The notes beneath the pieces are model-generated. The model ran no database searches and was not told where the DNA came from. It saw only the letters and a program-made list of their open reading frames with translations. Made by a program: the position numbers and the translations under genes. From Spirogloea muscicola (taxonomy: Eukaryota > Streptophyta > Zygnematophyceae > Spirogloeales > Spirogloeaceae): 63,262 bases of DNA. Each line of letters starts with the position of its first letter. The first letter of the stretch is position 1. Shown in pieces: positions 9,489-22,295 of the stretch. Location of the stretch: contig WELB01000154.1 of the NCBI GenBank assembly GCA_009602725.1, positions 1 to 63,262 on the forward strand. Reading direction: 5' to 3'.

Positions 9489-12254
9489 TCATGGATCCGG
9501 AGGAGGCCAGCCAAGGGCGGCCCAAGTGGCAGCCATGTGCCGAGGCAGCGGTGCGGTCACGCACAGGGTGCCGCTTGCAGCTCGACCCGCGCTGAAGCAC
9601 TGCGCAAGATCTGGCAGCATAAGCTGGCGGCAGTGGAGGTGCAGGCCAGGCTCGGGTGGCAATACTCCGACGTGGCCTGTTCTCGAGCAGGCCTCCGCCG
9701 GCCGCCAGCCATATCGCCTATCGCCGATGATGGGCATTCCCAAGGCGGAGGCGCAGTGCACTCGCAGCTGACAGAAGAATGAAAAGGGTGCTGTCAGCAC
9801 AGATACTTTGCGGTGGCATTCACCTGTCTCGATGGCCATGCAAGGTTCCCACGCAAATTTCTAGATACAGAGCCGGGATTGCTGCAGCTTGACAACCAAG
9901 AAAGAGTAGTGCACAGCTGACCTGATGCTTGCGTCCTGTGAGCGGCCGCAGCTCCAAGAGCGTGATGCCTGGGGCCGGCAGCAGGCAGAGCTCAGCCGCC
10001 AGTCAGGCTGGGCAGAGGGCAGGAGCTCATTGGCTGTAGCTTGCTGATTCTCCTGGCAGAATGAGAAATGTGGAGGACTTGTGGAACTGTGGCTCTTTGG
10101 GTGCTGATCAAGCAGCAAAAGCAGATTGGAAGGAAAGCGGCGGGCCAGAAGGACCTTGAGGGCTGGTCGCGAGAATGGCGTATCTTGTCAGCGCTGCCCG
10201 AGAGCCAAGTGAGGACTTGTGGGCTACCACAATGCGGTCGGAGCCCCTGTCCTCCAGCACAACCTGTCGGGTCGTGCGGCGGCCTCAGTCATGCAACTCT
10301 GACGGTGAAATTCTGCTCCATGGTGGAAAAGCAGTAATTTTGTAGATGTGTGGCCCCTTTGGAGACCTTGGTAACGAGCAACCGGAATGTCAGCAGCTAA
10401 GGTTGTGCTACAAATCATGCTTCATTTCCACTTGGCTTCAACTCTGGCCAACATATTGCTGAGAGATGCGCGAATGCTTGTACTTACTCTGAGGAGCGGC
10501 GCATCAATGAGACCGGCAGCTCTGGCAGGCCGCCCAGCCACCACCGCCCAGTACGTCCGCTGAAAATCCTCGTCAGCATTCTCCTGCTTAGACAAGATGC
10601 ATGGCGCAGCCTCGGCTCAGATAGGCTTAATGTGAAATCAATTCTTAATTGTTCAGAATATATCAAGCAAGGATTCCGCTTGGTAAGCTAAGCAACACCT
10701 TGCAATCACGTGCCAAGATTACCACTTTGGCAAAGTGAGTAGACTGTGCAGTCAGAGCAATAACAAACGCTCTGCGTGCTGTAGCCGGCATTCTGCAAGT
10801 GAGTGCTGGCAAGAGCGGGTGCTGACTGATTACAGGCGCGCCGAGGCTCGCCAAGGCCGTCTTCTCCCGCACGTGCGCGTGCAGGGCAACTGCTGCGCGG
10901 CGGGTCCGTGCAAGCACCATAGCACCACTAGTGTCCTTGTCCAGCCTGTGTACCTGTAGCAGGCACAGAAGCCAGGGCATCGAGCAGAGATGAGGCGTAA
11001 GTCCTCAAACATTAGCTGATAACCAAGTATTGCCAATTAGCTGAGCGCAAGGATGAGATGGTGATGGGCACCGTGGCCGACCAGCCGGGGCCCGCCCTCA
11101 GGGCTGCCGTATGCCAGTGCGGTGGCCATGAGGGAGTCTAGGCTTCTTGCCACCTTGGTGCCTCCCTGCATTCAAAATCACGGCCAGCCAAGCCCAGCCA
11201 GGTTGAACCACGTAAAGGGGCCTCCACATAATCCAGAACCAATTGCTGCTAAATAGATAGAGCTTGAAGCGTGGTGCACACTGCCAATGGCGGCGGCCAT
11301 GGAGGGCGCACCTGCGATGCCAGGCCAGCGGGCTTATTGATCACCAGCACCTCCTCGTCCTTGTGCAGCACCAGCGCGCGGAGCCAGCTGCCAGCATCGC
11401 TGGTGGACGCCAATGAGGGCCTCCTTCGGCTGCTCCCGGTGGCGGGCGGCCCGTCAGTGCTGGCGCCGTCATCGTGAAGCAGCGGCACCGACAAGACAGC
11501 ACCCTCGGCCAGCATCTCCGCCTTGCCAACCTGGCCGACGACATAAGAGCATAAGATTGAGAGCTTCACCATTACAAGGTGCTTGTCTGTCGATGTAGTG
11601 ACCCACGTAGACGGCATGCACGAATAATGACAGCTGCAGCATAGCGGCCAATGCCATGGCATTGGCAGCCCGCCATGGCTGTGCCGACTCAAATCTGGAG
11701 CTTGGCAAGAGCTGCCAAGCTCTGCAGATTGATACATGGAGCTGGATGGCACCAAGAGAGCTAGCTGCAGGCTCCACATACCCTCCTCCAAGGTGGCTTG
11801 CTGTAGGCAGCCTCTGCCGTGGTGCTGGCGCCGGGGGCCTCCAGCAGCCGGACCTGCGCCGGCAGCTGCCGAGGAGTCAATCGCACAGGCTGGGCTTGGA
11901 GAGCCGAGGCCTAAACCCCTAGAGCCGGAAACCTAGCCTTAAACCCTCGCACCTCTGGACCCCTCTAACGGTCGCACTGCCAAGTGGGTTTTCGGGCTTG
12001 GCCGTTAGCTTGGCCCGCTGAGGCTTCGCCGCGGCGACGGCCGCCAGACCTGGCGCTTGCGGAAGAGCCGGTGGACGGCGGCCTGCGGGACGCCCGGGCA
12101 GCTCCGCCGCACCCACTGCAGCGCCGTGGGGCCGCTCGCGCCGCCTCCGGCGGCNNNNNNNNNNNNNACCACCGCCGTCGTCGCCGCCGCCGCCGCGGCC
12201 GCCGCCGCGGGCGCGGGGCGCCGCAGGGAACGGGGGAGAGGGTGCTGCGGTCAT
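9489..12254 (-). CDS. RNA pseudouridine synthase, RluA family (plant organellar PUS3/4-like)
   Basis: Nine exons: 12254-12050 (interrupted by Ns at 12155-12167), 11853-11782, 11530-11312, 11165-11082, 10953-10834, 10583-10488, 10263-10155, 9968-9922 and 9767-9489. All later junctions keep phase. Visible family motifs are LFRKRQVRLLEAPG near the N-terminus, EEVLVINKPAGLASQ, the catalytic VHRLDKDTSGAMVLAR (Asp nucleophile), TYWAVVAG, ELRPLTGRKHQLRVHCA and GDRRYGW. These establish uridine-to-pseudouridine isomerisation in RNA. The order and spacing resemble plant mitochondrial/plastid members, so an rRNA or tRNA target in an organelle is inferred. The N-terminal Pro/Ala/Gly-rich stretch could be a transit peptide, but the gap hides part of it. 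Intron 1 holds a degenerate TTTAGGG tract. Confidence 0.9.
11909..11949 (-). repeat. Degenerate telomere-like tract in intron 1 of the pseudouridine synthase gene
   Basis: On the plus strand CCTAAACCCCTAG, AAACCTAG and TTAAACCC follow one another. In gene orientation this is a run of degenerate TTTAGGG-like heptamers inside the first intron (12049-11854). Confidence 0.6.
12155..12167. other. 13-base N gap in exon 1 of the pseudouridine synthase gene
   Basis: Thirteen Ns are flanked by CGG/CCG-rich sequence. The reading frame of the first exon cannot be followed across them. Confidence 0.95.
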
Positions 12255-12399
12255 GGAGGGTGGCAGAGGGCAGTGAAGCTCCCAGGTTCGAAGGCGCGCG
12301 GAGCGCATGAAATGAAAAGGGTGGCCAATTCACGCCAGTACATTGCTCAGGGCAGAGCTAGCACAGAAAGTGGGTACAGCATAAATATTAAGCCCTATG

Positions 12400-12620
12400 A
12401 GCTGAGGTCTGAGGGCGGCCAGGGGACCCACTTCCAGGAGCCTAGCATCTCTGATCTGCGGCTGCTTAGCAGGGATTACTGAGTGATTCGTAGCTGCTTT
12501 GCTTCTTTGTGTGCTTGTTTTTCTCAGCGCTTCCTCTGGCCCCCTTCTCGTACTCTGTTCATTCTTTTCTGGGCTGGCTTTTCCAGCCCCTATCCTCACT
12601 GGGCGAGCACTTTCTTCTGC
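12400..12620 (-). repeat. Dispersed hairpin repeat, near full-length copy
   Basis: This is a reverse-orientation copy of the unit seen twice at 361-760. Its order on the plus strand is GGACCCACTTCCAGGAGC, GCTGCTTAGCAGGGATTACT, GCGCTTCCTCTGGCCCCCTT, CTCGTACTCTGTTCATTC, the hairpin GGGCTGGCTTTTCCAGCCCC, and GGGCGAGCACTTTCTTCT. It lies between the divergent pseudouridine synthase and eIF3c genes. Confidence 0.8.
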
Positions 12621-12920
12621 CCTTTGTCCTAGACTCTGCCTGAACAATGTGTCGGCTTGAATTGGCCTCCATTTCATTCATGCGCCCCGCGCGCCTTCCT
12701 TTGAGTACTGAGTAATTTGTAGCTGCTTTCTTTGTCGTGGGCGCGCTCCGTGCAGGGCGTCGGGGGCGATCCTGCGTCGAGCCCGCGTCGAGCTCGACGA
12801 TAAGTCCTCTGCGGGTCAGCCCCCACACCCAGCCTGGTAACGGGAGCGCGACTTACTCCGCTCCACACCCCCGCCCTCTCCGCTTAAGAGACTGATAGAG
12901 GACAGCGTCGGGACTTGCTC

Positions 12921-12938
12921 AGGGTTTAGGGTTTAGGG
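12921..12938 (+). repeat. Telomere-like TTTAGGG repeat upstream of eIF3c
   Basis: AGGGTTTAGGGTTTAGGG is a perfect run of about 2.5 plant-type telomere heptamers, in the sense orientation of eIF3c and 171 bp upstream of its start codon. A CCCTCTCCCCGCAG acceptor-like sequence follows at about 12968-12981, so it may lie in a leader intron. Confidence 0.8.
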
Positions 12939-13108
12939 AACGCAAACTCAGTCCCTGCCGAGTCACCTCCCTCTCCCCGCAGCACCGCCGCCGCCGCTCG
13001 CCGCCGCCGCCGCCGTCGTCGCAGCCGCCGCCGCCATCGCCGCCGCCGCCGCTGCCGCCGTCGCTGCCGCAAGCCTTCCTTCCGACTGCACAGCCCGCCG
13101 CCGCCGCC

Positions 13109-16100
13109 ATGGCGTCCCGCTTCTGGATGCAGGCGAGCCGCTGCCCGCCGTCATCCCTCGCTCTTTTCCCGACGTCACTGGCGGCGCCGCAAGCGTGGCG
13201 GCCTCTTTGCAGCCAGATGTGGCGCCGTTGAGACTGGGCCTCTGCGCCGCGAGGCTCTCTCGTGTCATGGACGGACGGCCTTTGACGACACGGCGTGTTT
13301 GTCAGTTGCTGGTAGAGGCATGCGCATCTGACACGTCCAGGCTGTGCACCGTTGCCGCGGAGTACAGAGCGACAGCGAGTCCGAGGAGGAGGAGGAGGTG
13401 GAGGCGGAGGAGGAGGAGGACGACGAGGAGGCCGAGGAGGCCCCCAAGGCCGCCGCGCCCGGGGCCGCCAACAAGTACCTGCAGGACGACTCTGACAGGC
13501 ACGCGCCTGCCCTCCCTGGCGTTGAGCCCAAGTGGATGCGAGTGCATCCAAGGCTGTACTCAGGCTCTGACAAGCCATGGTCGAGCAAGCCATGATCTTG
13601 CAGCTACACTCTACGCTGCAGATTGACCTGCCATGGCCGTCAAACAGGGGTTTTCTCCTTTGCTTCTGAGGTTCTTTGAGCTACTCCGGACTCAAGCAGC
13701 TGACGACAGCTGTGAGTTGTTACTGTCCTGCAGCGACAATTCCGATGACCAGCGGAGGGTGGTCCGCAGCGCCAAGGACAAGCGCTTTGATGAGATGGCG
13801 CAGACGATCGAGCAGATGCGCAACCTCATCAAGATCAACGACTGGGTGTCCCTCCAGGAGAGCTTTGAGAAGATGAACAAGCAGCTGGAGAAGGTGAGCA
13901 GCGCTCCAATCTAGGTGCATGCAAGATGGCCCACTGGACACGAAGGCTGTGCAGGATGCTTGCTTGGTCATTCAGTGATGGTGCAACACTCAAACCATGC
14001 CAAGTAAGTGAGGGGCCTTTGATCAGGACTGTCGCTGAAAATCAGCATTTTCCTTCATAGGAAAGTCGGGGGGTGAAGACACTGCAGTGGTAGCTGGTCT
14101 GCCGAGAAATGAAGATGGGATGCAGATGCAGGCACACCTGAGCCACAGTGGTGATCAAGTTGGGGATGTCGAGTCAACCAAGATACACCTTGAAACTTGG
14201 TGACTTCATACTCGTTTGTGAAGCATCTCCTTGTCTGCTTGTTCATTCATTGTGCTCTCTCCCTCAGGTACAACGCTCAAGCGAGAGCACCGTGGCTCCG
14301 AGGCTGTACATCAAGGCCTTGATCATGCTGGAGGACACCCTCGCGGCAACATTAGCAAACAAGGATACCAAGAAGAAAATGAGCCCCAGCAACGCAAAGG
14401 CCTTGAACTACATGAAGCAAAAGCTGAAGAAGAATAATAAGCTCTATGAGGTATTGGCGCAGTCAAAGAGTGGCTGCTTGGATCCCTGAATCTGCTACTG
14501 GTTTTAATACACCTGAAGGGTCTAGTTTCCAGGAATGAAAGCGAAGCCATATGGCTTACGCAGATGTCATCCATGTTGCTCACCGATGCTGTGATGTGCG
14601 ATTGTATTTGCCCCCTAATCGCATATATGCACTGCGCAGGTGGAGATTGAGAAAGTGAGAGCGAATCCTGAGAGCGAGGAGGAGGAGCAAGAGGAGGAGG
14701 ATGAGGAGGAGGACGAGGAAGGCGATTACAGTGACGAGGAGCCGGCCAAAATTGCAGGTGCTTGCCTCATCATAAATTTCATGCTTTGTCTCGCTTCCAA
14801 AGGTCATCCAACTGAATTGGGCATAGGTTGACCACCTCCAATGGGTACGAGAATCTCAGTCACTCATCTGGCTGCTTGTGCATCATGCCTTGCCTGAAGC
14901 TGGTCAGCATAGGCAACAGCTTTTTGTCTGACTTTCTTCCTAGTGTTAATGAGTCAGGTCAATTTGATGAAGATGATGAGGATGAGGAGGGTGGGGAGAG
15001 CGATGGAGAGGGCGGCTGGGAGAAGAAGCGCAACAAGAAAGACAAGTCAATGGACAAGCAGTTTGCCAAGTAATCTCTTATCTTATCACAGACCGTTTTG
15101 CCATTTTGACTGAATGGATTTACATGCAACAGATAATTCTTGTAACTACAGTTATTAACTCAATTTTAACTACGTTCATGAACTTACATGTGGAGCGAGC
15201 CCTTATCTGTCTGTTGCCAGGGATCCTAGCGAGATTTCCTGGGAGATGGTGAACAACAAGCTGAAGGAGATCATAGCAGCTAGAGGCAGGAAGGGTACAG
15301 ACAGAGCTGAGCAAGTGGAGCAGCTCACATACCTGACGCGAGTCGCCAAGACTCCCGCCCAGAAGCTAGAGGTCATGATCCACGTCGTGTCGGCGCAGTT
15401 TGACGTCAATCCGAGGTCAGCCACTACAGCGCGCTTGCTTTTTGGAATGAAAATGAATCTGGAACATTTAGCTCGTTCACACTGAGTGTACTTGAGTGTT
15501 GCAGCTTGCTTGAAGTGTCGGGGACTTTTGCTATGTTGGACATGATGCGAAGCATGTGACTTTGTCGTGCATGTTTTTGCATGCCTTGATGCAGTACTAC
15601 TGTTCTACTGTGTGCAGCCTGAACACCCACATGCCTTTGGCTGTGTGGAAGAAGTGTGTACAGAACCTCTTGATGATCTTGAACATCCTCGTGCAGTACC
15701 CCAACATCATCATGAATGATGGGGTTGAGGCCGCAGCTATTGACTTGGAGGAGGAAACCCAGAAGGGTGCAGACTATGAAGGTGAGATTCACGTCTGGGG
15801 CAACATTGTGGCCTTTCTGGAGCGCATCGATGACGAGCTGTTCAAGTCGCTGCAGGTATCTTACACTACCTTTTGGCCAGTGACAGGGAGGGCAATGATT
15901 GTGAATGCAATTTTGCTGTATCCATGCTGTGCTGCCGAGGCTTGTTCTTGGATGATGATGCAGATGCCCAGCAGCTGTCTTGGCAAAGGAGAGACTGTTG
16001 GGAGTGGTCTTAGGCTGAATGACATTGCTGCTGTGCTGCAGTGCATCGACCCCCACACCAAGGAGTACGTGGAGAGGCTAAGGGACGAGCCAGCCTTGAT

Positions 16101-19100
16101 GGCGGTTGCGCAGAATGTCCAGGACTATGTCGAGCGCATCAGGGACACACGGTCTGCTGCCCGCATAGCGCTAAGGAGGGTTGAACATGTGTATTACAAG
16201 CCTCAGGTAAACTGCATTAATCAGAGTTGGTGTTCCTCATATTTGAAACACAAGAGTGTGGTAGCTTGTAATTGGGCCTGTATGTTGTGATATTGCATTG
16301 AGTTTGTGTATGTGGAGTGCTTTCCTCTCAGTCCTGACAATCTTTGCTTCTTTTGCAGACTGTCTATGAGGCTATGCGCAAGCTCGCCGAGCAGCAAGCC
16401 GAGACCGATGCGATAGCGGAAGTTGTGGTTGAAGAAAGGGACGAGCCGGACGGCGAGGCGGCCATGAATGGCGAGGACGGTGGGCCAAAGCGGAAGAAGA
16501 CCCTCAAGTCCGAGGGGCCCCCGGCATTTGTGGTCACACCGGCCGTCGTCCCCCGCTCTGCCAATTTTCCAGAGAGCAGCCGGGAGCTCATGGACTTCCT
16601 GCTAGGCTGCATCTACAAGTATGGCGACGAGCGGACCAAGGCGCGGGCGATGCTGTGCGACATCTTCCACCACGCCCTCCACGACCGCTACCACACCGCC
16701 AGGGACCTTCTCCTCATGAGTCACCTGCAGGTCCTGAAATGACCTCTATTCTGCATATCATACACTACTCGGTCTGTTTGGAAAAGTGTCTAGTACTGGG
16801 TGTACTCCCAGAAACTTTGGCATTTTTCATGCCCCATGACAGCTTGGAGCGTTGGGTTGCTAAGTGTCGTCTAGTGTAGAAGCTCAACAGAGAAGCATGC
16901 TTGCTGTGTTTCATTTGTTGTCCACTTCTGGCACCGTCGTGCGCAGGAGAATGTGCAGCACATGGACATTGCAACGCAGATCCTGTTCAACAGGGCGATG
17001 GTGACGCTGGGCCTGTGCGCCTTCCGGGCATCGCTGGTCCCCGAAGCGCACAGCTGCCTGTCAGAACTGTACGCAGGCGGTCGTGTGAAGGAGCTTTTGG
17101 CGCAGGGCGTGTCGCAGAGCCGCTACCACGAGCGCAATCCAGAGCAGGAGAAGCTGGAGCGGCGGCGGCAGATGCCCTTCCACCTGCACATCAATTTGGA
17201 GCTCCTGGAAGCCGTGCACCTCATCACTGCTATGCTGCTTGAGGTTCCTAACATGGCCGCCAACGCTCACGACATCAAGCGCAAGATCATCTCGAAGCCC
17301 TTTCGGTAGGCTGTTGGAAGTACTGCGCTCTTCTGACAGTTGAGGTCCTCATTGAGAAGCCAGCCAGTACTGTCCTGCCTTCTGGATTGGACGCAAAGGC
17401 TTGTCGTCTGAAGGTGGCTGTAACTTAACGGATTGCTGTTACGCTAATGCTCTAAGACAATTGTGTAGCTCCTCCTCAGACGGTTGCTGGACAACTACGA
17501 GCGCCAAACTCTGACTGGTCCCCCTGAAAACGTCCGCGACCACGTGATGGCGGCTACTAGGGCCTTGTTCAAGGGCGACTGGCGCAAGGCAATGGATATC
17601 CTGAATGTGAGCCCGTCATATGTCTTCTAGCACTTGAAGTTGCTGGGCTTGCATTGGTGACTAGAGTGGCTGAGAGCTGCCCTGCTGTGCTTCTGGAAAC
17701 CCATCCGTGGAGTTGCTGTGCCTGTTGGCAGGCTCTTGATGTTTGGAAGCTGCTGCCGAGCCGTGTCAGTGAACACGTGCTTGAGATGGTCAAGGGGAAG
17801 GTTCAGGAAGAGGGTCTGCGCACGTATTTGTTCACGTTCTCACCGCACTACGACTCCATGTCTCTGGACCAGCTAATTAAGGTATTAGAAGTCACATATG
17901 TGCCTTGCATATGTGCCTTGCATATAGGCAGCATATGTGCTGCAAGTGCACGGCATCACAGGAGGATGCCTGGATAGCACACATGAGTCTGCTGAATGAG
18001 CTATCATGAGCTATGAGCCTGCTCTTTAGAATCAGGTGCAGTTGCTGCTGCAAGCTTTCATAATAGAGCTGATGGTTGGTGCGATTCTTCAGATGTACGA
18101 GCTTCCTGAAGCAGTGGTGCACAGCGTAGTCTCCAAGATGATCATCGCCCAGGAGCTGCCGGCGAGCTGGGACCAGCCGACCAGGTCGATAGCCATGCAC
18201 AATGTGGAGCCGACGCGGTTGCAGCACCTTGCCATTCAGGTGAATTCACTGCATGCATACAGTTCGCACAGCAAGAGCCAGCTTGTAGTCACCAGAGAAA
18301 TGGCTGGATGGTGATTGCGAGGATGTCTACATGCTTGGGGTATGAACATGCAGCACGTGCTTCTGAATACGTCTGCTGCAGAAGATGATTGTGCTCTTGA
18401 GATGTGCTTGGCGTATGTAGCCAATTGACTTGCGCTGGTCGTTCTTTACGTCCACAGTACTCGGAGAAGCTCAACGTACTTGTGGAGAGCAACGAGCGGG
18501 CGCTGGAGACGGCGACGGGCGGCTTTGTTCTGGAGGCCTTTGGAGACGGAGGCGGCGGCCGGGGAGGGAGGAAGGGCAGGGACAGGGATGGCGGAGACTA
18601 CGGAGGCGGCGCCTCTGGCAGGCGGGACCGAGGCGACTACGGTGGCGGTGGCGGTGGCGGAGGCTATGGTGGGGGCCGGGGAGGAGGGGGCTATGGGGGC
18701 AGCTTCGGAGGCGGCAGAGGAGGTGGCGGTGGAGGTGGGTACGGTGGAGGTGGCAGCGGGTACGGTGGTGGGAGGGGAGGTGGTGGCTGGGGAGGCCGAG
18801 GCGGCGGTTGGGACAGCCAGCGCCCCGGCTACGGGCCCAGCCGGGGCGGCGGCTATGGCGGCAGCAGCTACCAGAGCTCGAGGTGCTGAGCCTGTCCAGT
18901 CCAGCGTCCTTCTGTAGTCAAGTGTGTTGTGCTAATTGCTTAGTGCTGATTGCTGATGCTCGGTGAGGCTCACTCCTTTCAAGTAGAGGCACCCTGCTAG
19001 CTGGGAAGCTTCAGGCACATATCAAGTCATGTTGGAAAGCTGTAGACGTTAGCACGCATGCTAAGTCCTTTCTTTAGTATGCCTGATTGCTTGCTACCTA

Positions 19101-19295
19101 ATACAAGGTTCGTTGTTGCAATACAGGTATCAGGATGCTTATGCTGTCAGGAGCACGGTGTACCAGAGCTCGTCCGAGAAGGCGCAGATGGGTGGCGTGG
19201 ATGGGAGGAGAGGGGCGAGCGCGGGCGATGCCGGCAACCGCATGGTCAGCCTCAACTATGGCGGGTCCGCACGTGGCCAGGGAGGGCGCTACTAG
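13109..19295 (+). CDS. Eukaryotic translation initiation factor 3 subunit C, 16 exons
   Basis: Sixteen exons total 3075 nt in one frame (about 1024 residues): 13109-13132, 13368-13498, 13734-13893, 14268-14450, 14640-14757, 14958-15069, 15221-15415, 15618-15855, 16042-16206, 16359-16730, 16947-17305, 17480-17606, 17732-17881, 18093-18239, 18458-18882, 19127-19295. The protein begins [18 protein letters not shown] and contains [91 protein letters not shown] and a PCI region with [18 protein letters not shown], all hallmarks of eIF3c (NIP1). This scaffold subunit links the 40S subunit with eIF1, eIF2 and eIF5. Acidic tracts lie near the N-terminus. The C-terminus is an unusually long Gly/Tyr/Arg-rich tail ending with the plant-conserved NRMVSLN. 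Introns 1 and 2 appear to use GC donors (CAG|GCGAGC, CAG|GCACGC). Confidence 0.97.
18536..18880 (+). other. Gly/Arg/Tyr-rich low-complexity tail of eIF3c
   Basis: About 110 residues of [14 protein letters not shown] and RDRGD type repeats follow the PCI domain in exon 15. Gly-Arg tails are known RNA-binding and arginine-methylation regions. The window also carries PRMT5, but a direct connection is only speculation. Confidence 0.8.
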
Positions 19296-20036
19296 TCTTG
19301 CTTGCGTACTTAGGACTTTGCGCGGGCGCGCACCTCACCGTATGCAGCAGAGCAGAGCCAGACAATGCTCAGGCAGGCTTGCAACCACTCCCTGCAATGG
19401 GCTTGGTCAGCACCACTAAATCTCTTCCTTGTTGTGGAGGTCAAGAAGTAAATTTGTCAGCTGGATTGCACACAGAACACTTTGGTGTTGGCATTGGTCC
19501 AGGTCATATTTGCAAAAGACGGGCAGACCAAGGGCTGTTCTGGTCCGAGTTGTGCAAGTGAGGGACACTGTCTTTATGCAGCATCCTCAGTCAGGACATT
19601 TTGCCACCAAATTCACAACAGTGCAAGCAACAGGATCTAGGCCGTATGTAGATGCAAGAGCAAGGTCATTTTGGTAATTTTGGTCAGGCGTTCAAATCGC
19701 TTGCAGCAAGCTGGTGAAGTACAAATATGTGCAACTGTTCGCCACACATACCTCTGCCACTTCAGCCTTAGCAAGCACTCCTGAATTTGCCATCCCTTTG
19801 ACTTTATTGACAAACTTCATTACTTGGACAGCGTGAGTTGCAATATTGGCAGCTGTAAATCCATTGGTCCTCATCCAGCACTGGACAATCCTGGAAACCT
19901 TTGGGTTGAGCATACCACCAGGACGCCAAGTCATGCATTGTCGTAATCTGCCTGATATTGTGTGCCTGAGTTGGCACTGACAATCACTCCCTGCATCAAG
20001 CCCGCTAGGTCCTGAGTTGCGCTAGCGGGGCATCCA
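19296..20036. other. 3' intergenic region between convergent eIF3c and bZIP genes
   Basis: The two genes end towards each other. Short ORFs are present here, but none has a recognisable motif or splice-consistent extension. Nothing further is identified. Confidence 0.6.
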
Positions 20037-22294
20037 TCAAGGCGAGGGAGGTGGCGAGAGGGAGGGGAAAAGCGGCAGGGTGGGAGGGCTGCTGATCTTG
20101 ACAGGCGTGTCCATAGGCGTGTTAAAGGCGGCAGCTACATCGCATGTTTCCGCTATGATGCCAGTGCAGTGGTCAATGTCGAGCTCCATCTGCCCCTGCA
20201 GGCTGTTCTTGTCGACGTGCACAATCTTCTCCAGGCCCTCCGTCAAGATGGATGCTGCACTGACATTGTGCATCTGCAGGAAAGACATGAGGATCAGCAA
20301 ATTGCGGCGGTTAAGCACAGTCTCAGACCTGTGGCTGCTCTTAGGATGATAGCAAAGCTGCCGGGCGCCCACCTGCAGTGGCTGGAGTATCCTTGGCGTC
20401 GTTGCATCGAAGGGCAGAAACTCAGGTGAAGGCAGAGGCCTCATCGCAACCGGCGCATGCAATGTGCTATGCCTCGTGCTCTTCCTGTCTGTCTTCTTCA
20501 AGCTCGAGCTGCAGGCTTGCTGAGGGTCGCGGTTCTCTTCTTCACCGGCTCTCAGCAAGTTTGCTTTGAGCATCTGCACACGAGCAGGTTGGCTGACAAT
20601 AGTCCAGCAGCAGATCGGGCTCAACATTCGCTTCACTTAATACAGTTAAGCGTCTGTCACGAGAGCAACACCTATCCGTCTGACCTGAATGACCCTGTCC
20701 TTCGTGGCTGCCTCCTTCTCCTTCTGTTTCAACTGGACTTCCTGTGCTTTCAGCATGCCCTCCTGCTCCTGCGCTTTCTTCTCTGCTGCTGACAGTTGGC
20801 GCTGCAAGATGACGACAGCCAAACATCTCAGCAGCTCGATACTAGTGGCGGTCACGGGCATCGGACACGTCAAGTGCAGATTGCTTGAATGCAGCTGTAT
20901 CATAAGAAGCGCTAAATCAACTGTGCGAGCATGAAGCATCAACCTGTATATTTTGAAACTTGCTGTCGTTCTCTTTGCAACACTTCTTCAGCTTGGAGAC
21001 CTGGCACAGAGCTCCACCCATTGATAGAGTTAAGACAATGCTATTGTATTGCACCCTCAGCGTAGAGAACAGCGCCTGACGTTGTCAACTAGTTGAAATG
21101 TCCTCCTTTGGGTCATGGGAGCACGTGAAGGCTTTGTTCACCTCTCCTTCGAGGTATGCAATCTGGTCTAATCTCCTCATCCTCGACCGTTGAGCAGACT
21201 GTTTGTTTGTGCCACGTGCATGCACTTCACAGAGGTGAGCTCAAGCACAACCAAAGCACGCTCGGTTGCTGCAAAGTCTATATTATTGCAATGCAAGATT
21301 GTCAGTAAAAAGCTTCCAAAGTCGCCACGCTCACCTTGCGGTTGGCAACAATGCGAGCAGCCTTCTTTGGGTCTTCCTTCTTGATTATCTGTATGGCATT
21401 CAAGTAAGCAAGGAGCATGCATGCCCAACTCGGCCCCTTGAAAGGTCCATGCATGCTTATGTACGTGGTCACTTGGGGAATTTCTTGAGTGTACAGCATC
21501 TCATGCAGCTCAACTGGGCTTGCAGGTTGCTGCAGATACCTCAAGCTGCTGTTGCTCACACTTCCTCCTCCACGTCCCTACGCCCCACCTCTTCTATTTA
21601 TCAATCTCCTCAAGCTCTTGGTTCAACGCGGTCTCTTTACATTATCACCAACTTATGAACATGTGATGGTGACGCTGGCTTTGGCTATGACTATCTTGTC
21701 GGCAAGACTGGTGGCTACCAGCTCACTTTACCTTGATCGATACTTGCCAGCGCCGCCAACCTGAAGGAAATGCGCCTCTTTCAGTGAGCCGTTCTACTGT
21801 TGCGAATGTTGGTGGTCGCGACAAGCCTTATTGACTCCCATTCAGCGAGCTGTCTCGAATCTGCACTTCCGACTACACCAATGCTACTCATCTACACCAG
21901 CATCATACATTACAGAATTCAAAGTCAGATTATTGATCTGTTTGCATGTATGCAGCAGCCATAGAGCAGGTATCGGCACCAAAGCCGATTTCAGAGCCTC
22001 TCCGCAGCTCACCTCCTCGAGGCCTTCACCTCCGGAGGCTCCTTGGACTTGACGGCACGTTTGGGCAGGCCCTTCACCAGCTTCGCCACCTGCTTCGGGT
22101 CGACGGCCGGCGGGCTGCCGCCGGAGGTGGAGGACTCGCCCGGCCCCTCCGTCGTCGCCGAGCCGCCGCTGCTGGCCGCATCCTCGGACGTCTCCGAGCC
22201 GTCACCGGCGCTGGCGGGAGCGCGGCCCCGCGTTAGCCGTTGCGCGGCGCGGCGCGGGCGATGGCTCGCGGCGGCGCTGTCCGTCCAGCTCGGG
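20037..22294 (-). CDS. bZIP transcription factor, 5' end at assembly gap
   Basis: Exons (-): 22294-22013 (5' part uncertain), 21760-21727, 21388-21335, 21198-21142, 21000-20944, 20801-20685, 20573-20373 and 20273-20037; phases close. Across two exons they spell the basic region EDPKKAARIVANRK-SAQRSRMRR, which carries the invariant N-x7-R of bZIP proteins (N in ANRK, R in QRSR). LDQIAYLEGE and a Lys/Glu/Gln-rich predicted coiled coil (EKKAQEQEGMLKAQEVQLKQ) follow. The protein should bind ACGT-core DNA as a dimer. The zipper heptads are poor in leucine after the first. The basic region is closest to plant VIP1/group I types. The N-terminal exon is Ser/Gly/Glu-rich and runs into the N at 22295, so the start is unknown. 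Targets are unknown. Confidence 0.88.
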
Positions 22295-22295
22295 N
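22295..22295. other. Single-base assembly gap at the bZIP 5' end
   Basis: One N lies in the Ser/Gly-rich 5' exon of the bZIP gene. To its right the frame continues formally, but the composition no longer looks coding. Confidence 0.7.

Noticed and set aside
12963-13600. Minus-strand Ala/Gly-rich ORFs over the eIF3c 5' region
   Set aside because: They are low-complexity shadows of CCG repeats and of the acidic eIF3c exon.
18404-18966. Alternative plus-strand ORFs in the Gly-rich tail
   Set aside because: Only the frame that gives the Gly/Tyr/Arg tail links in phase to NRMVSLN in the last exon.
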